A program made the position numbers and the translations under genes. The notes under the pieces are model-generated. The model ran no database searches. It was not told the DNA's origin and saw only the letters and a list, made by a program, of their open reading frames with translations. From contig JAOUMG010000013.1 in assembly GCA_029881635.1 (NCBI GenBank), positions 1 through 13,121 on the forward strand: 13,121 nucleotides of DNA, read 5' to 3'. Every line of letters begins with the position of its first letter. Position 1 is the stretch's first letter. This document shows positions 5,232-13,121 of this stretch, in pieces. The DNA comes from Paracoccaceae bacterium. Its GTDB lineage: Bacteria; Pseudomonadota; Alphaproteobacteria; Rhodobacterales; Rhodobacteraceae.

Positions 5232-6374
5232 ATGCGCACATCAAGTCGTGGAAACGTCGATCCCTTTATTGTGATGGATGTGATGGAAGCCGCGCGGGCA
5301 GCCGAGGTGGCCGGTCGTCATATCATCCATATGGAAGTGGGCCAGCCATCGACCCCGGCACCCGCGCAGGCGCGTGCCGCGCTCGCAGGTGCGATGGAGC
5401 GTGAAGCGCTTGGCTATACCGTGGCCCTGGGCTTGCCGGAATTGCGCAAAGGTATCGCCGCCCTTTACCAGCGGTGGTACGGCATCGATCTTGATCCGGC
5501 GCGTGTCATCGTCACCTCCGGTTCATCGGCGGCCTTTCTGTTGGCGTTTACCGCGCTCTTTGATGCCGGTGAAAAGGTGGCGCTGGGTGAACCTGGTTAC
5601 CCATCCTATCGTCAGATACTGAAAGCGCTATCGCTGACACCGGTCGGTATTCCGACTACCGTTGAGGACAGGTATCAGCCGCGACCCGAAACCATTCCCG
5701 AAGATGTTGCGGGGCTGATTGTCGCCTCGCCTGCCAACCCGTCCGGTACGATGCTGAACCGCGAAGCGTTGGCCGCACTGATCGACGCGGCGCAGTCGCG
5801 GGGCATCGCATTTGTATCGGACGAGATCTACCACGGGCTTCACTACGAAAACCGTGCCGTGTCGGCGCTGGAAATCTCGGACGATGTCTATGTGATCAAT
5901 TCTTTTTCAAAGTATTTTTCCATGACCGGGTGGCGGGTTGGCTGGATGGTTGTGCCTGCCGACCATCTTCGTATCATCGAACGTCTTGCGCAGAACATGT
6001 TCATCTGCCCACCCCATGCAAGCCAGATTGCCGCCCTTGCCGCCTTGGGCTGTACGGATGAACTGGAGGCCAATCGCGCCGTATATGCCGAAAACCGCAG
6101 GCTGATGCTGGATGGGCTGCCGCGCGCCGGTTTTACCCGCATCGCTCCGCCGGACGGAGCATTCTATATCTACGCCGATGTATCGTATCTGACGGAAGAC
6201 GCCCGCGCTCTCGCTGGTGAAATCCTTGAAAAGGCTGGTGTGGCTGTGACGCCGGGGCTCGATTTCGATCCGATCCGCGGGGCCGGGACTTTGCGATTTT
6301 CCTATGCGCGTTCGACAGAAGATATCCGCGAGGGTCTGAAACGGCTTGCCGCCTTTATGGCATCACGCGGGTAG
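5232..6374 (+). CDS. Class I/II (fold-type I) PLP-dependent aminotransferase
   Basis: A 380-residue cytoplasmic aminotransferase of usual length. The Schiff-base lysine is K227 in NSFSKYFSMTGWRVGW (223-238). Other PLP contacts visible are VTSGSSAAF (94-102), the Asn of SPANPSGT (N169), and D197 with Y200 in VSDEIYHGLHY. The substrate-carboxylate Arg should be in LRFSYARS near the C-terminus. The N-terminus (HIIHMEVGQPSTPAP) has the family's G-x-P entrance motif. It belongs to the aspartate/aromatic aminotransferase group; the amino-acid specificity cannot be read from sequence. The ATG at 5232 has GGAA/AGGA 7-8 nt upstream. The amidase gene follows after 54 bp on the same strand, so read-through is possible, although the functions are unrelated. 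Confidence 0.92.
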   Translation: MRTSSRGNVDPFIVMDVMEAARAAEVAGRHIIHMEVGQPSTPAPAQARAALAGAMEREALGYTVALGLPELRKGIAALYQRWYGIDLDPARVIVTSGSSAAFLLAFTALFDAGEKVALGEPGYPSYRQILKALSLTPVGIPTTVEDRYQPRPETIPEDVAGLIVASPANPSGTMLNREALAALIDAAQSRGIAFVSDEIYHGLHYENRAVSALEISDDVYVINSFSKYFSMTGWRVGWMVVPADHLRIIERLAQNMFICPPHASQIAALAALGCTDELEANRAVYAENRRLMLDGLPRAGFTRIAPPDGAFYIYADVSYLTEDARALAGEILEKAGVAVTPGLDFDPIRGAGTLRFSYARSTEDIREGLKRLAAFMASRG

Positions 6375-6428
6375 CGGATTGCCTTGACGGGAACCGGTTC
6401 TATGATGCCGGAAAAATGGGCGGGCAGA

Positions 6429-7634
6429 ATGAGATTTCTGAATGGGATGCTGGCGGTGATGGTCGCTGCCACGTTGTGCGTAGGGTTGGCGGAGGCCGCT
6501 GAGTTCGATCCCGCCACGTCGTCTGTGACAGATGCTGATGATGGTATCAGCATTGATCTGGCATTTTCGGCACCCATTCCTTACCGCGCCTTTCTGCTTG
6601 ATGATCCGGCCCGGCTGGTCGTTGATCTTTCGGGCGTCGATTTCGGGTCGATGCGGGCAGGTGATCTTGATCGCTCCGATGGGGTGCTTTCTTTGGGCTG
6701 GGGACCGATCCGCACCGGCTGGTCCCGGTTGGTGGCTGAACTTGACGGCCCTTACCGTATGACAAGTGTTGAAGAACGGGTGAATGACAGTGCCAATATC
6801 GTGATACGGCTGGAACCGATATCACCCGAAGAATTCGCCTCACTGATGACAAAGGGTTCAGAGGATAACGACCTTTGGGCCCTGTCCCAGCCAGTCGAGG
6901 AGCCTAAACCAAAACGCCGCCAGACGGGTGCAGAACCGTTGATCGTGGTGCTCGACCCGGGCCACGGCGGCATTGATCCGGGCGCAGAGGCCGGTGGGGT
7001 CACCGAAGCGGAGGTGATGCTGGAATTTTCGCGCGAATTGGCCGTTCTGTTGAACAATTCGGGCATGACAGCTGTCATGACACGCGATCACAACGATTTC
7101 GTTCCGCTGGAAACCCGGGTCAGTCTGGCGCGCGCCATCGGGGCGGATGTGTTCCTTTCCCTGCACGCCGATACGCTGGCCGAGGGACTTGCCAAAGGGG
7201 CCACCGTTTATGTTTTGTCGCAATCGGCCAGCGATAGCGCGGCGGCGCATTTGGCCGAAAGACACGACAGGGCCGATCTGCTGGCCGGGGTCGATCTGAC
7301 CGGGCAGGGCGATCTTGTGGCCGAGGTGATGATGGATATGGCGCGGGTGGAAACGCAGCCCCGGTCCGAACGTCTGGCAAGGGCGCTTGAAGCATCGATC
7401 AAGGGGGCAGGGTTGAAGATGCACCGACGTCCGATTCAACGGGCCGGATTTACGGTGCTGAAGGCCCCCGATATTCCGTCGGTCCTGCTGGAGATCGGAT
7501 TCCTGTCGTCAACCACCGACCGGGCACGTCTTGCTGACCCTGTGTGGCGCGACGCGATGCATCAGGCGATCCTGGGGGCATTGCGCGACTGGGCCGTCGC
7601 TGACGCCGCCGAGGCCACGCAGATCCGGCAGTGA
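6429..7634 (+). CDS. amiC: N-acetylmuramoyl-L-alanine amidase with AMIN domain
   Basis: A 401-residue exported zinc hydrolase that cuts the bond between N-acetylmuramic acid and L-Ala of peptidoglycan, normally during cell separation. A signal peptide spans about residues 1-24. Residues about 25-130 match an AMIN domain (PYRAFLLDDPARLVVDLSGVDF), which targets these enzymes to the septum. A charged linker follows (about 150-168, with KPKRRQ), then the Amidase_3 domain from 170. Likely zinc ligands are H179 (LDPGHGGIDPGAE), E193 and H246 (FLSLHAD); the catalytic Glu is E355 in VLLEIGFLSS. The ATG at 6429 opens a standard signal peptide; a TTG at 6384 and ATGs at 6402 and 6405 in the same frame are alternatives. 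AmiC type is the best fit because of the AMIN domain; the symbol is by similarity. PBP1A is encoded next. Confidence 0.92.
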   Translation: MRFLNGMLAVMVAATLCVGLAEAAEFDPATSSVTDADDGISIDLAFSAPIPYRAFLLDDPARLVVDLSGVDFGSMRAGDLDRSDGVLSLGWGPIRTGWSRLVAELDGPYRMTSVEERVNDSANIVIRLEPISPEEFASLMTKGSEDNDLWALSQPVEEPKPKRRQTGAEPLIVVLDPGHGGIDPGAEAGGVTEAEVMLEFSRELAVLLNNSGMTAVMTRDHNDFVPLETRVSLARAIGADVFLSLHADTLAEGLAKGATVYVLSQSASDSAAAHLAERHDRADLLAGVDLTGQGDLVAEVMMDMARVETQPRSERLARALEASIKGAGLKMHRRPIQRAGFTVLKAPDIPSVLLEIGFLSSTTDRARLADPVWRDAMHQAILGALRDWAVADAAEATQIRQ

Positions 7635-7694
7635 CCTGATCATATGACGCTGCGGCAAGTGCCCGCCTGCCCGCATAATTGCCACCAAGTTGTT

Positions 7695-7723
7695 TTGACC
7701 CGGGTTATGGCAGCGGGTATAGA
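7695..7723 (+). promoter_or_regulatory. Sigma70-like promoter for mrcA
   Basis: TTGACC (7695-7700) and TATAGA (7718-7723) are separated by 17 bp and match the -35 box at 5 of 6 and the -10 box at 4 of 6 positions. Transcription would start near 7730 and leave a leader of about 105 nt before the PBP1A start. It lies in the 201-bp gap 7635-7835, in which I see no gene and no convincing terminator for the amidase gene. Confidence 0.55.
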
Positions 7724-7824
7724 ATTGCTCCTGAAGTGTTTCGATCATGCAAGGCCATCTGCATCCAGACCCAGTTATTGAATTCTGATGCTGTAAATAT
7801 CGCAAGTCGAAATGCCAGGCGCGC

Positions 7825-7829
7825 AGGAG
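7825..7829 (+). promoter_or_regulatory. Shine-Dalgarno AGGAG supporting a TTG start for mrcA
   Basis: AGGAG ends 6 nt before the TTG at 7836. The frame that opens there begins with MIRFIFSSFGG followed by the membrane anchor, as expected for PBP1A, so a TTG start is likely. Confidence 0.6.
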
Positions 7830-7835
7830 TAGTTT

Positions 7836-10391
7836 TTGATTCGGTTCATTTTTTCCAGTTTTGGCGGCCTTTTCAGCTGGCTTGTAACGGCAGCCTTTTT
7901 TGCGGCACTGACCGTAGGGGCCATATTCTGGATGTATAGCCGTGATCTGCCCAATCACGAATATCTTGCCCAATACACACCCAAGACCATCAGCAGAATT
8001 TATTCGGGCGAAGGCCAGCTTATGGATGAATTCGCCACCGAACGGCGGATATTCGCACCGATCGAGGAAATTCCGGATGTGGTCAAGGGGGCCTTTATCT
8101 CGGCGGAAGACAAGAATTTCTATTCGCATCGCGGCTTTGATGCCCGAGGCATGGCAGGCGCTTTGTGGGATGCAGTGCGAAGCAGAGGTAAGAATTTGCG
8201 CGGTGCGTCAACCATCCCGCAGCAGGTGGCCAAGAACTTTCTGCTTTCGGGCGACCGTACAGCCGAACGCAAGATCAAGGAGCTGATCCTGTCCACCCGG
8301 CTTGTCGATACTTTGACCAAAGACAAGATTCTGGAACTCTATCTTAACGAAATCGACCTCGGATTTTTGTCATTCGGGGTTTCGGCCGCCGCGCAGACCT
8401 ATTTCAACAAGACCCTGTCTGACTTGACCGTAGAAGAGGCGGCCTATCTCGCAGCGCTGCCCAAAGCGCCTTACAGCTATCATCCGGTCAAGAACCGGGA
8501 GGCAGCAGTTGATCGGCGCAACTATGTTCTGCGTGAAATGTTCCAGAACGGGTTTATTGACCGGGATACCCGCGATCAGGCAATGGCCGCGCCGTTGCAG
8601 ACGGTTCAGAACGGCGACTATCCGGCCTTTAAGGCAAGCTTGCCCCCGCGTGATTACTTTACCGATGAGATTCGCCGTCAGTTGTCACGCAGTTTTGGCG
8701 AGGAAGAGTTTTTTGGCGGCGGGCTGGCGATCCGCGCAACTGTCGACCCCGACATGCAGACCGAGGCAGCCCATGCGCTGCAGGAGGCGCTGGAAAAATA
8801 CGACCGTGGCAGGGGGATCTGGCATGGTACCAGCAAAGCCATCGCCGAGGATCAGCTTGGGTCCGAGGAAATCTGGCGCGCTGCACTTGGGGCCATTGAA
8901 ATTACCCGTGATGTTGATGGGTGGTACCCCGCCGTTGTGCTGGAGCTGACAGAAAAGAACGCCCGTATCGGCATCGAGGGGGTCGAGGAGGACGAGGACG
9001 GTCACTGGATCGTGGCCGAGGATGTTACTTGGGCGCGCAAAAGGCTGGAGGAAGGCGGGGTTGGTAAAAAGGCCAAATCCGTCAGCGATCTCTTGGCCGT
9101 TGGCGAAGTGGTGCTGGTCAAGGCGCTGACGGAAAAGGATGGTACCTTCAAACGCTGGACCCTCCGGCAGGTGCCCGAAGTACAAGGCGGGTTCATGGCG
9201 ATGGACGTCAATACCGGCCGGGTCATCGCGATGCAGGGTGGGTTTTCCTACCAGAGTTCGGTCTTTAACCGCGCCACCCAGGCCGAGCGCCAGCCAGGGT
9301 CATCGTTCAAACCTTTCGTTTATGCCGCCGCTCTCGACAGCGGTTACAGCCCGGCCACGATCATCGTCGATGCGCCGATTGAACTTGATACGCCACAGGG
9401 GATCTGGCGGCCCAAGAACGCGTCCAACCAGTTTTACGGGCCCACGCCAATGCGCACCGGCATCGAACAGTCACGAAACCTCATGACTGTGCGGATCGCA
9501 CAGGAAATCGGGATGCAGACGGTGGCGGGCTATGCCGAACGCTTTGGTGTCTATGACCGTCTGGAACCGTTTCTGGCCAATTCGCTTGGCGCGCAGGAAT
9601 CCACATTGTTCAAGATGGTTGCCGCCTATGCGATGTTCGCCAACGGCGGTGAACGGGTCGAACCCACGCTGGTCGACCGGGTGCAGGACCGCTGGGGGCA
9701 TACGGTATACCGCCATGATCAGCGCAGTTGCGACGATTGCAAACTGGCCAGCCTGTCGCCGGGCCAGCCCCCGCGCATCACCTCGAACCGCGAAAGGGTG
9801 ATGGATGCGATCACGGCCTATCAGCTGACCTCGATGCTGCAAGGTGTGGTGCAGCGTGGATCGGGGTCGGGTGTGCGCCTGTCGGTTCCAACTGGCGGCA
9901 AGACCGGCACAACCAATGATGCCAAGGATGTCTGGTTCATCGGCTTTACCTCCAACATCGTGGCGGGCTGTTACATGGGTTATGACCAGCCACGTTCGCT
10001 GGGGGCAGGGGCCTATGGTGGCACGCTTTGTGTGCCGGTCTTCAACGCGTTCATGAAAGAAGCGGTGAAGCAATATGGCGGCAGCGCCTTCAAGGTTCCA
10101 CCCGGTGGCCACTTCATCAAGATCAACCGCTTTACCGGCGAAAGGCTGCCCGACGATATCAGCGGTGATTTCGTGCAGGCCGAATATTTCCGTGATGGCG
10201 AAGACCCGCTGTTCGGCCTTGGGGCACTGGTCGATGGCGGCTTTGCCATGGGGCAGAACCTGCCGCTGTTCGCCTATGGCGAACTGGGTGGGGATGAGGG
10301 TGGGACAACCGTGACCACATCCACAGGCGAGACGAAAATCATACCGAAACAAGCTGATTTTGGCACCCTGAGTTCAGGCGGTCTTTATTGA
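7836..10391 (+). CDS. mrcA: Penicillin-binding protein 1A (bifunctional glycosyltransferase/transpeptidase)
   Basis: An 851-residue class A PBP that polymerises lipid II and cross-links the glycan strands. A short cytoplasmic start is followed by a membrane anchor at about residues 13-34. The GT51 domain carries SAEDKNFYSHRGFD with catalytic E91, GASTIPQQVAKN (123-134) and ELYLNEI (167-173). An insert between the domains (about 300-450, OB-like in this family) is rich in acidic residues (EGVEEDEDG). The transpeptidase has all three motifs: SSFK at 489-492 (nucleophile S489), SRN at 546-548 and KTGTT at 689-693. The length agrees with alphaproteobacterial PBP1A. A TTG start at 7836 is supported by AGGAG 6 nt upstream. 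The gene follows amiC with its own promoter and ends 14 bp before the convergent arylsulfotransferase-like gene. Confidence 0.96.
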   Translation: MIRFIFSSFGGLFSWLVTAAFFAALTVGAIFWMYSRDLPNHEYLAQYTPKTISRIYSGEGQLMDEFATERRIFAPIEEIPDVVKGAFISAEDKNFYSHRGFDARGMAGALWDAVRSRGKNLRGASTIPQQVAKNFLLSGDRTAERKIKELILSTRLVDTLTKDKILELYLNEIDLGFLSFGVSAAAQTYFNKTLSDLTVEEAAYLAALPKAPYSYHPVKNREAAVDRRNYVLREMFQNGFIDRDTRDQAMAAPLQTVQNGDYPAFKASLPPRDYFTDEIRRQLSRSFGEEEFFGGGLAIRATVDPDMQTEAAHALQEALEKYDRGRGIWHGTSKAIAEDQLGSEEIWRAALGAIEITRDVDGWYPAVVLELTEKNARIGIEGVEEDEDGHWIVAEDVTWARKRLEEGGVGKKAKSVSDLLAVGEVVLVKALTEKDGTFKRWTLRQVPEVQGGFMAMDVNTGRVIAMQGGFSYQSSVFNRATQAERQPGSSFKPFVYAAALDSGYSPATIIVDAPIELDTPQGIWRPKNASNQFYGPTPMRTGIEQSRNLMTVRIAQEIGMQTVAGYAERFGVYDRLEPFLANSLGAQESTLFKMVAAYAMFANGGERVEPTLVDRVQDRWGHTVYRHDQRSCDDCKLASLSPGQPPRITSNRERVMDAITAYQLTSMLQGVVQRGSGSGVRLSVPTGGKTGTTNDAKDVWFIGFTSNIVAGCYMGYDQPRSLGAGAYGGTLCVPVFNAFMKEAVKQYGGSAFKVPPGGHFIKINRFTGERLPDDISGDFVQAEYFRDGEDPLFGLGALVDGGFAMGQNLPLFAYGELGGDEGGTTVTTSTGETKIIPKQADFGTLSSGGLY

Positions 10392-10405
10392 TCAGCAGGT
10401 GCAGC

Positions 10406-11674
10406 CTAAGGGCATTTCCAGGTCGCGACGTCATCGGTCGTATAGACGTAGCGCGTGGCCTCCATGACTTCCGGAACCTCGTTCGCATTAAAGCGTTCGA
10501 TCACCCACTCCCAGACAGGAGTTCCGTCGGCGGTTACCTCCAGCGCGCGACCGGCCCGTGCTTCCGTTAACAAAAGATTTCCGCCATCGAGCTTCTGCCA
10601 TTTGCCGGACCATTTTGTGTAGAAGTTCGGCGATTTTTCAGTTGGGAATAGGGTCTTTTCCTCGTTGGTGTCTGGTCGAATCGCGAGGACCCGCGAGCCC
10701 CCGAGAATCTTGCCATCCTCTGTGCGGTCGTAACGATTGTCGAATACGCCGACCCAACCGTCGCCAATAAAATCGATATCGTGCTGAAAGGTCGTCTGTG
10801 TGTAAGTGTACCATTTGACTAACAAGGTATCGGGATCAACGACAAGGAGCATGTTAAGGTCGCGTAGCGATACCGCGATATCGCCAGCGTCGAACATCGG
10901 ATACTGTTCGGCTAGCGCCGAGGACAGCTGTTCGACGTCGTTCAAGTGAAAGATATCACCCTGGAACTTTCGACCAATTCTCAAGTAGACCTCCCCAAGG
11001 CCATTCTTGTCGAGGACATCGATTGCGCTTATTTCTCGCAGAATTTCGCCATCTGCGCTGACCTGCATGAATATGTCTTCGTAAATCGGATAGCTCAGAG
11101 CTTTGAACAGGGGGACGTTTCGGCTGTCATCCTGACTCAGCATGCGATTGGCTGAGACCCAGAATGTCCCGTCGTCGGCTATGGTAACTGAGTGATGAGA
11201 GACAGGGTCTGTAATCTTCCATTTGACATCACCACACGCAGAGACCCGCGCCAGCCCCACGAATTCATAACTCAGCAACAGATCACCATTGAGGAACAGG
11301 TAAGAACCGTGGATGTACGGCAGATTGTTCCTTGTACCGAAAACCTCATTTGGATCGATATGCCACCGATGCAGTACTTCACCGTCCACATTTATCAGCC
11401 GTGCTCCAGCTTCCCAGTCGAACTCGGGAAAGTACGACGTTATCAGGGTTAGGCCCTCAGCTAGTGCGTTCTTGTCGTGAATCCGAACTCCCGCGAAGTC
11501 ATGGACCGCGGGCATCAAGCGGTCGGGTTCCGCAAGCATGACCTTCACCGAATCCCATGTCGACGTGAAAAACCGGTATATTGGAAGCTTCAGATATGAA
11601 ACTGCAATGCCACCTACGAACGTCAAGAAAACAAGGGCCAACAACGAAAGGCCAGCCATAAATTTATTAAGCAT
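10406..11674 (-). CDS. Membrane-anchored arylsulfotransferase (ASST)-like protein
   Basis: A 422-residue protein with a membrane anchor or uncleaved signal at about residues 5-28, then a repetitive beta-propeller-like body outside the membrane (VDGEVLHRW, ADGEILREI, PDTLLVKW, ADGTPVWEW). It resembles the PAPS-independent ASST family, which moves sulfate between phenolic compounds. Residues that match my memory of the E. coli ASST active site are H161 in VSHHSV, the H-x-N pair H243/N245 in IFHLND, R271 in SLRDLN and H298 in TFQHDIDF, the probable sulfohistidine. The ATG at 11674 has AGGA 8 nt upstream and lies below a promoter at 11708-11734; in-frame ATGs at 11758 and 11803 lie upstream of that promoter. 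Base composition is clearly lower in GC than the neighbours. It sits between mrcA and prfB. The substrate is unknown, and a non-enzymatic propeller is possible. Confidence 0.75.
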   Translation of the reverse strand: MLNKFMAGLSLLALVFLTFVGGIAVSYLKLPIYRFFTSTWDSVKVMLAEPDRLMPAVHDFAGVRIHDKNALAEGLTLITSYFPEFDWEAGARLINVDGEVLHRWHIDPNEVFGTRNNLPYIHGSYLFLNGDLLLSYEFVGLARVSACGDVKWKITDPVSHHSVTIADDGTFWVSANRMLSQDDSRNVPLFKALSYPIYEDIFMQVSADGEILREISAIDVLDKNGLGEVYLRIGRKFQGDIFHLNDVEQLSSALAEQYPMFDAGDIAVSLRDLNMLLVVDPDTLLVKWYTYTQTTFQHDIDFIGDGWVGVFDNRYDRTEDGKILGGSRVLAIRPDTNEEKTLFPTEKSPNFYTKWSGKWQKLDGGNLLLTEARAGRALEVTADGTPVWEWVIERFNANEVPEVMEATRYVYTTDDVATWKCP

Positions 11675-11707
11675 GATCGCTATCCTGTTCAGCTTACGCA
11701 AAATGAG

Positions 11708-11734
11708 AACATAACTTCTAAAGAACCATGTCAA
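11708..11734 (-). promoter_or_regulatory. Sigma70-like promoter for the ASST-like gene
   Basis: On the minus strand a perfect -35 box TTGACA (11729-11734) is followed after 15 bp by TATGTT (11708-11713, 4 of 6). The spacer is shorter than ideal. Transcription would start near 11701, about 27 nt upstream of the ATG at 11674. Confidence 0.45.
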
Positions 11735-11820
11735 CGCAAGGACGGACAGGTTAAGCATGACTTGTCCCGATGGTGGGGTATTGGTAAGAGGTGACCGGTT
11801 CAAGCGGGGTCAGGTCATAA

Positions 11821-12948
11821 ATGCGCGCCGAGATGGAAAATATTGCCGATGCGATTGAAAAATCGCTCAAGCTTCTTGGCCAGCGACTGGACTGGGAGAC
11901 CGCACCGCATCGCTTGGAAGAAATGAACGCGATGATCGAGGACGGCGACCTCTGGTCCGATCCGGCGCGGGCACAGAAGCTGATGCGAGATCGGCAGATG
12001 CTCGTGGACTCGATCGAGACCTACAGGAAGGTCGAGCGCGAGCTGAAGGACAATGTCGACCTGATTGAACTGGGCGAGATGGAGGACGACAGGGAGATCG
12101 TCGCCGAAGCCGAGGGCTCGCTAAAAGCGCTGAAAGATTTCGCCGCGGCGAAGGAACTGGAGGCGCTTCTGGACGGTGAGGCCGACGGCAACGATACCTT
12201 CCTTGAAATCAACGCCGGTGCCGGCGGTACCGAAAGCTGCGATTGGGCGGGAATGCTGGCGCGCATGTATGTGCGCTGGGCGGAAAAGAAGGGGTACAAG
12301 GTCGAATTGCAGTCGATGAGTGAAGGTGAAGAGGCGGGGATCAAATCTGTATCCTACAAGATCTCTGGCCCCAATGCTTATGGCTGGCTGAAATCCGAAA
12401 GCGGCGTCCATCGGTTGGTGCGCATATCGCCATATGACTCGGCCGCCAAACGCCACACCTCATTTTCGTCTGTCTGGGTCTATCCGGTGGTGGATGACAA
12501 TATCGAAATTGATGTTGCGCCAAACGATATCCGCATCGATACCTACCGGTCATCCGGCGCGGGCGGGCAGCACGTAAACACCACCGATTCCGCTGTGCGC
12601 ATCACCCATATGCCGACTGGAATTGTCGTGACAAGTTCAGAAAAGTCCCAGCACCAGAACCGCGATATAGCCATGAAGGCGTTGAAATCGAGGCTCTATC
12701 AGATGGAATTGGACAGGCGCAACGCGGCCATCACGCAAGCGCATGAAAACAAGGGCGATGCCGGTTGGGGCAACCAGATCCGGTCCTATGTCCTTCAGCC
12801 CTACCAGATGGTGAAAGATCTTCGCACACGCTATGAAACCTCTGACACGCAAGGTGTGCTTGACGGGGACCTCGACGGCTTCATGGCCGCCACGCTGGCA
12901 ATGAATGTCGCAGGCATGAGCCGGGCGGAGGCCACCGAAGAAGATTAA
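11821..12948 (+). CDS. prfB: Peptide chain release factor 2
   Basis: A 375-residue class I release factor, which ends translation at UGA and UAA by triggering peptidyl-tRNA hydrolysis. The GGQ motif is in SSGAGGQHVNTTDSAVR, with GGQ at 248-250. The codon-reading tripeptide region is HRLVRISPYDSAAKRHTSF: the usual SPF is SPY at 203-205, a change I recall as normal for alphaproteobacterial RF2. The N-terminal helical domain (about 1-115) and the EINAGAGGTESCDWAGML segment also fit RF2. The frame is continuous, so the autoregulatory +1 frameshift known in E. coli prfB is absent. The ATG at 11821 gives the conserved MRAE start, with AGG 7 nt upstream. The gene ends 5 bp from the stop of the convergent cysteine synthase gene. 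Confidence 0.96.
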   Translation: MRAEMENIADAIEKSLKLLGQRLDWETAPHRLEEMNAMIEDGDLWSDPARAQKLMRDRQMLVDSIETYRKVERELKDNVDLIELGEMEDDREIVAEAEGSLKALKDFAAAKELEALLDGEADGNDTFLEINAGAGGTESCDWAGMLARMYVRWAEKKGYKVELQSMSEGEEAGIKSVSYKISGPNAYGWLKSESGVHRLVRISPYDSAAKRHTSFSSVWVYPVVDDNIEIDVAPNDIRIDTYRSSGAGGQHVNTTDSAVRITHMPTGIVVTSSEKSQHQNRDIAMKALKSRLYQMELDRRNAAITQAHENKGDAGWGNQIRSYVLQPYQMVKDLRTRYETSDTQGVLDGDLDGFMAATLAMNVAGMSRAEATEED

Positions 12949-12953
12949 ACGCT

Positions 12954-13121
12954 TCAGGGCATTCTGTGATTGGGCGTCGAAAGCGAAATCGCCAGTTCAG
13001 CGTCGTCCATATCCTCGGGAATGCCCTCAAACAGCGGCGTGGTCAGATAGCGTTCGCCGGTGTCGGGCAACATGCATAGCAGCACCGAGCCTTTGGCGGC
13101 CTTTTCAGCGACCTTGAGCAT
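12954..13121 (-). CDS. cysK: Cysteine synthase A, C-terminal 55 residues (cut by window edge)
   Basis: Only the last 55 residues are inside the window; the gene continues beyond 13121, and the ATG there is an internal methionine. The stretch VLLCMLPDTGERYLTTPLFEGI matches the conserved C-terminal region of O-acetylserine sulfhydrylase, the PLP enzyme that makes cysteine from O-acetylserine and sulfide. The tail after it (PEDMDDAELAISLSTPNHRMP) is polar. The PLP lysine and the other active-site parts lie outside the window, so the CysK rather than CysM assignment is by similarity of this segment only. It converges on prfB with a 5-bp gap between the two stop codons. Confidence 0.82.
   Translation of the reverse strand: MLKVAEKAAKGSVLLCMLPDTGERYLTTPLFEGIPEDMDDAELAISLSTPNHRMP

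Noticed and set aside
6391..6400. Perfect 10-bp palindrome GAACCGGTTC before the amidase gene
   Set aside because: It is short, has no loop for a hairpin, and may be coding if an upstream start is used; there is too little support for a regulatory call.
6858..7439. A 193-codon minus-strand frame inside the amidase gene
   Set aside because: It is antisense to the Amidase_3 domain, which has all its catalytic residues; a shadow frame.
7509..8129. A 206-codon minus-strand frame spanning the amidase end, the gap and the mrcA start
   Set aside because: It overlaps two well-supported genes and the mrcA promoter on the other strand, and its composition shows no family features.
9471..10352. A 293-codon open frame on the minus strand inside mrcA
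   Set aside because: It lies wholly antisense to the conserved PBP1A transpeptidase domain and has no domain pattern; such frames are common opposite GC-rich genes.
10368..10379. CCTGA-GT-TCAGG inverted repeat near the mrcA stop as a terminator
   Set aside because: The stem is short once a realistic loop is allowed, it lies in the coding sequence, and no T tract follows directly.
11821..11900. Programmed +1 frameshift site in prfB
   Set aside because: The frame from 11821 is continuous through the GGQ motif to the stop, and no in-frame UGA occurs near the expected position.

Overview
The window looks like a chromosomal segment of an alphaproteobacterium, most probably a Rhodobacterales (Roseobacter-type) organism. 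The evidence is the GC-rich codon usage, the alphaproteobacterial form of release factor 2 (N-terminus MRAE, uninterrupted frame, SPY in place of SPF), and the amidase - PBP1A - prfB gene order. That order is one I associate with this group from memory; no database was searched. I find no rRNA or tRNA gene, CRISPR array, transposase or phage gene.

Left part (1-5047), mostly small accessory genes. A MmyB-type XRE regulator (minus strand) is divergent from a small four-helix membrane protein. The gap between them holds a 25-bp near-perfect palindrome that is a good operator candidate. The membrane gene converges on a class III CoA-transferase gene (CaiB/BaiF), and their stop codons overlap. Next come a small secreted four-cysteine protein of unknown function (minus) and, divergent from it, a secreted cytochrome P460-like c-type haem protein (plus). 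The gap between these two carries two perfect inverted repeats. A strong hairpin separates the cytochrome gene from a minus-strand pair: a periplasmic ScsC-like DsbA thiol oxidoreductase followed by a GNAT acetyltransferase.

Central part (5232-10391), plus strand. A fold-type I PLP aminotransferase is followed by an exported zinc amidase with an AMIN domain (AmiC type). A 201-bp gap with a good sigma70-like promoter then leads to the bifunctional penicillin-binding protein 1A, which starts at TTG. The amidase and PBP1A are the cell-wall module: one cleaves septal peptidoglycan, the other polymerises and cross-links it.

Right part (10406-13121). A membrane-anchored arylsulfotransferase-like gene (minus) of visibly lower GC, with its own promoter, sits between mrcA and prfB and looks like a later insertion. 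prfB (RF2) follows, and the 3' end of a cysteine synthase gene (minus) runs off the window.

I found no clearly new multi-gene system. The most promising leads are the regulator/operator/membrane-protein unit at 58-1395, the P460 locus at 2635-3751 and the arylsulfotransferase cargo gene at 10406-11734.
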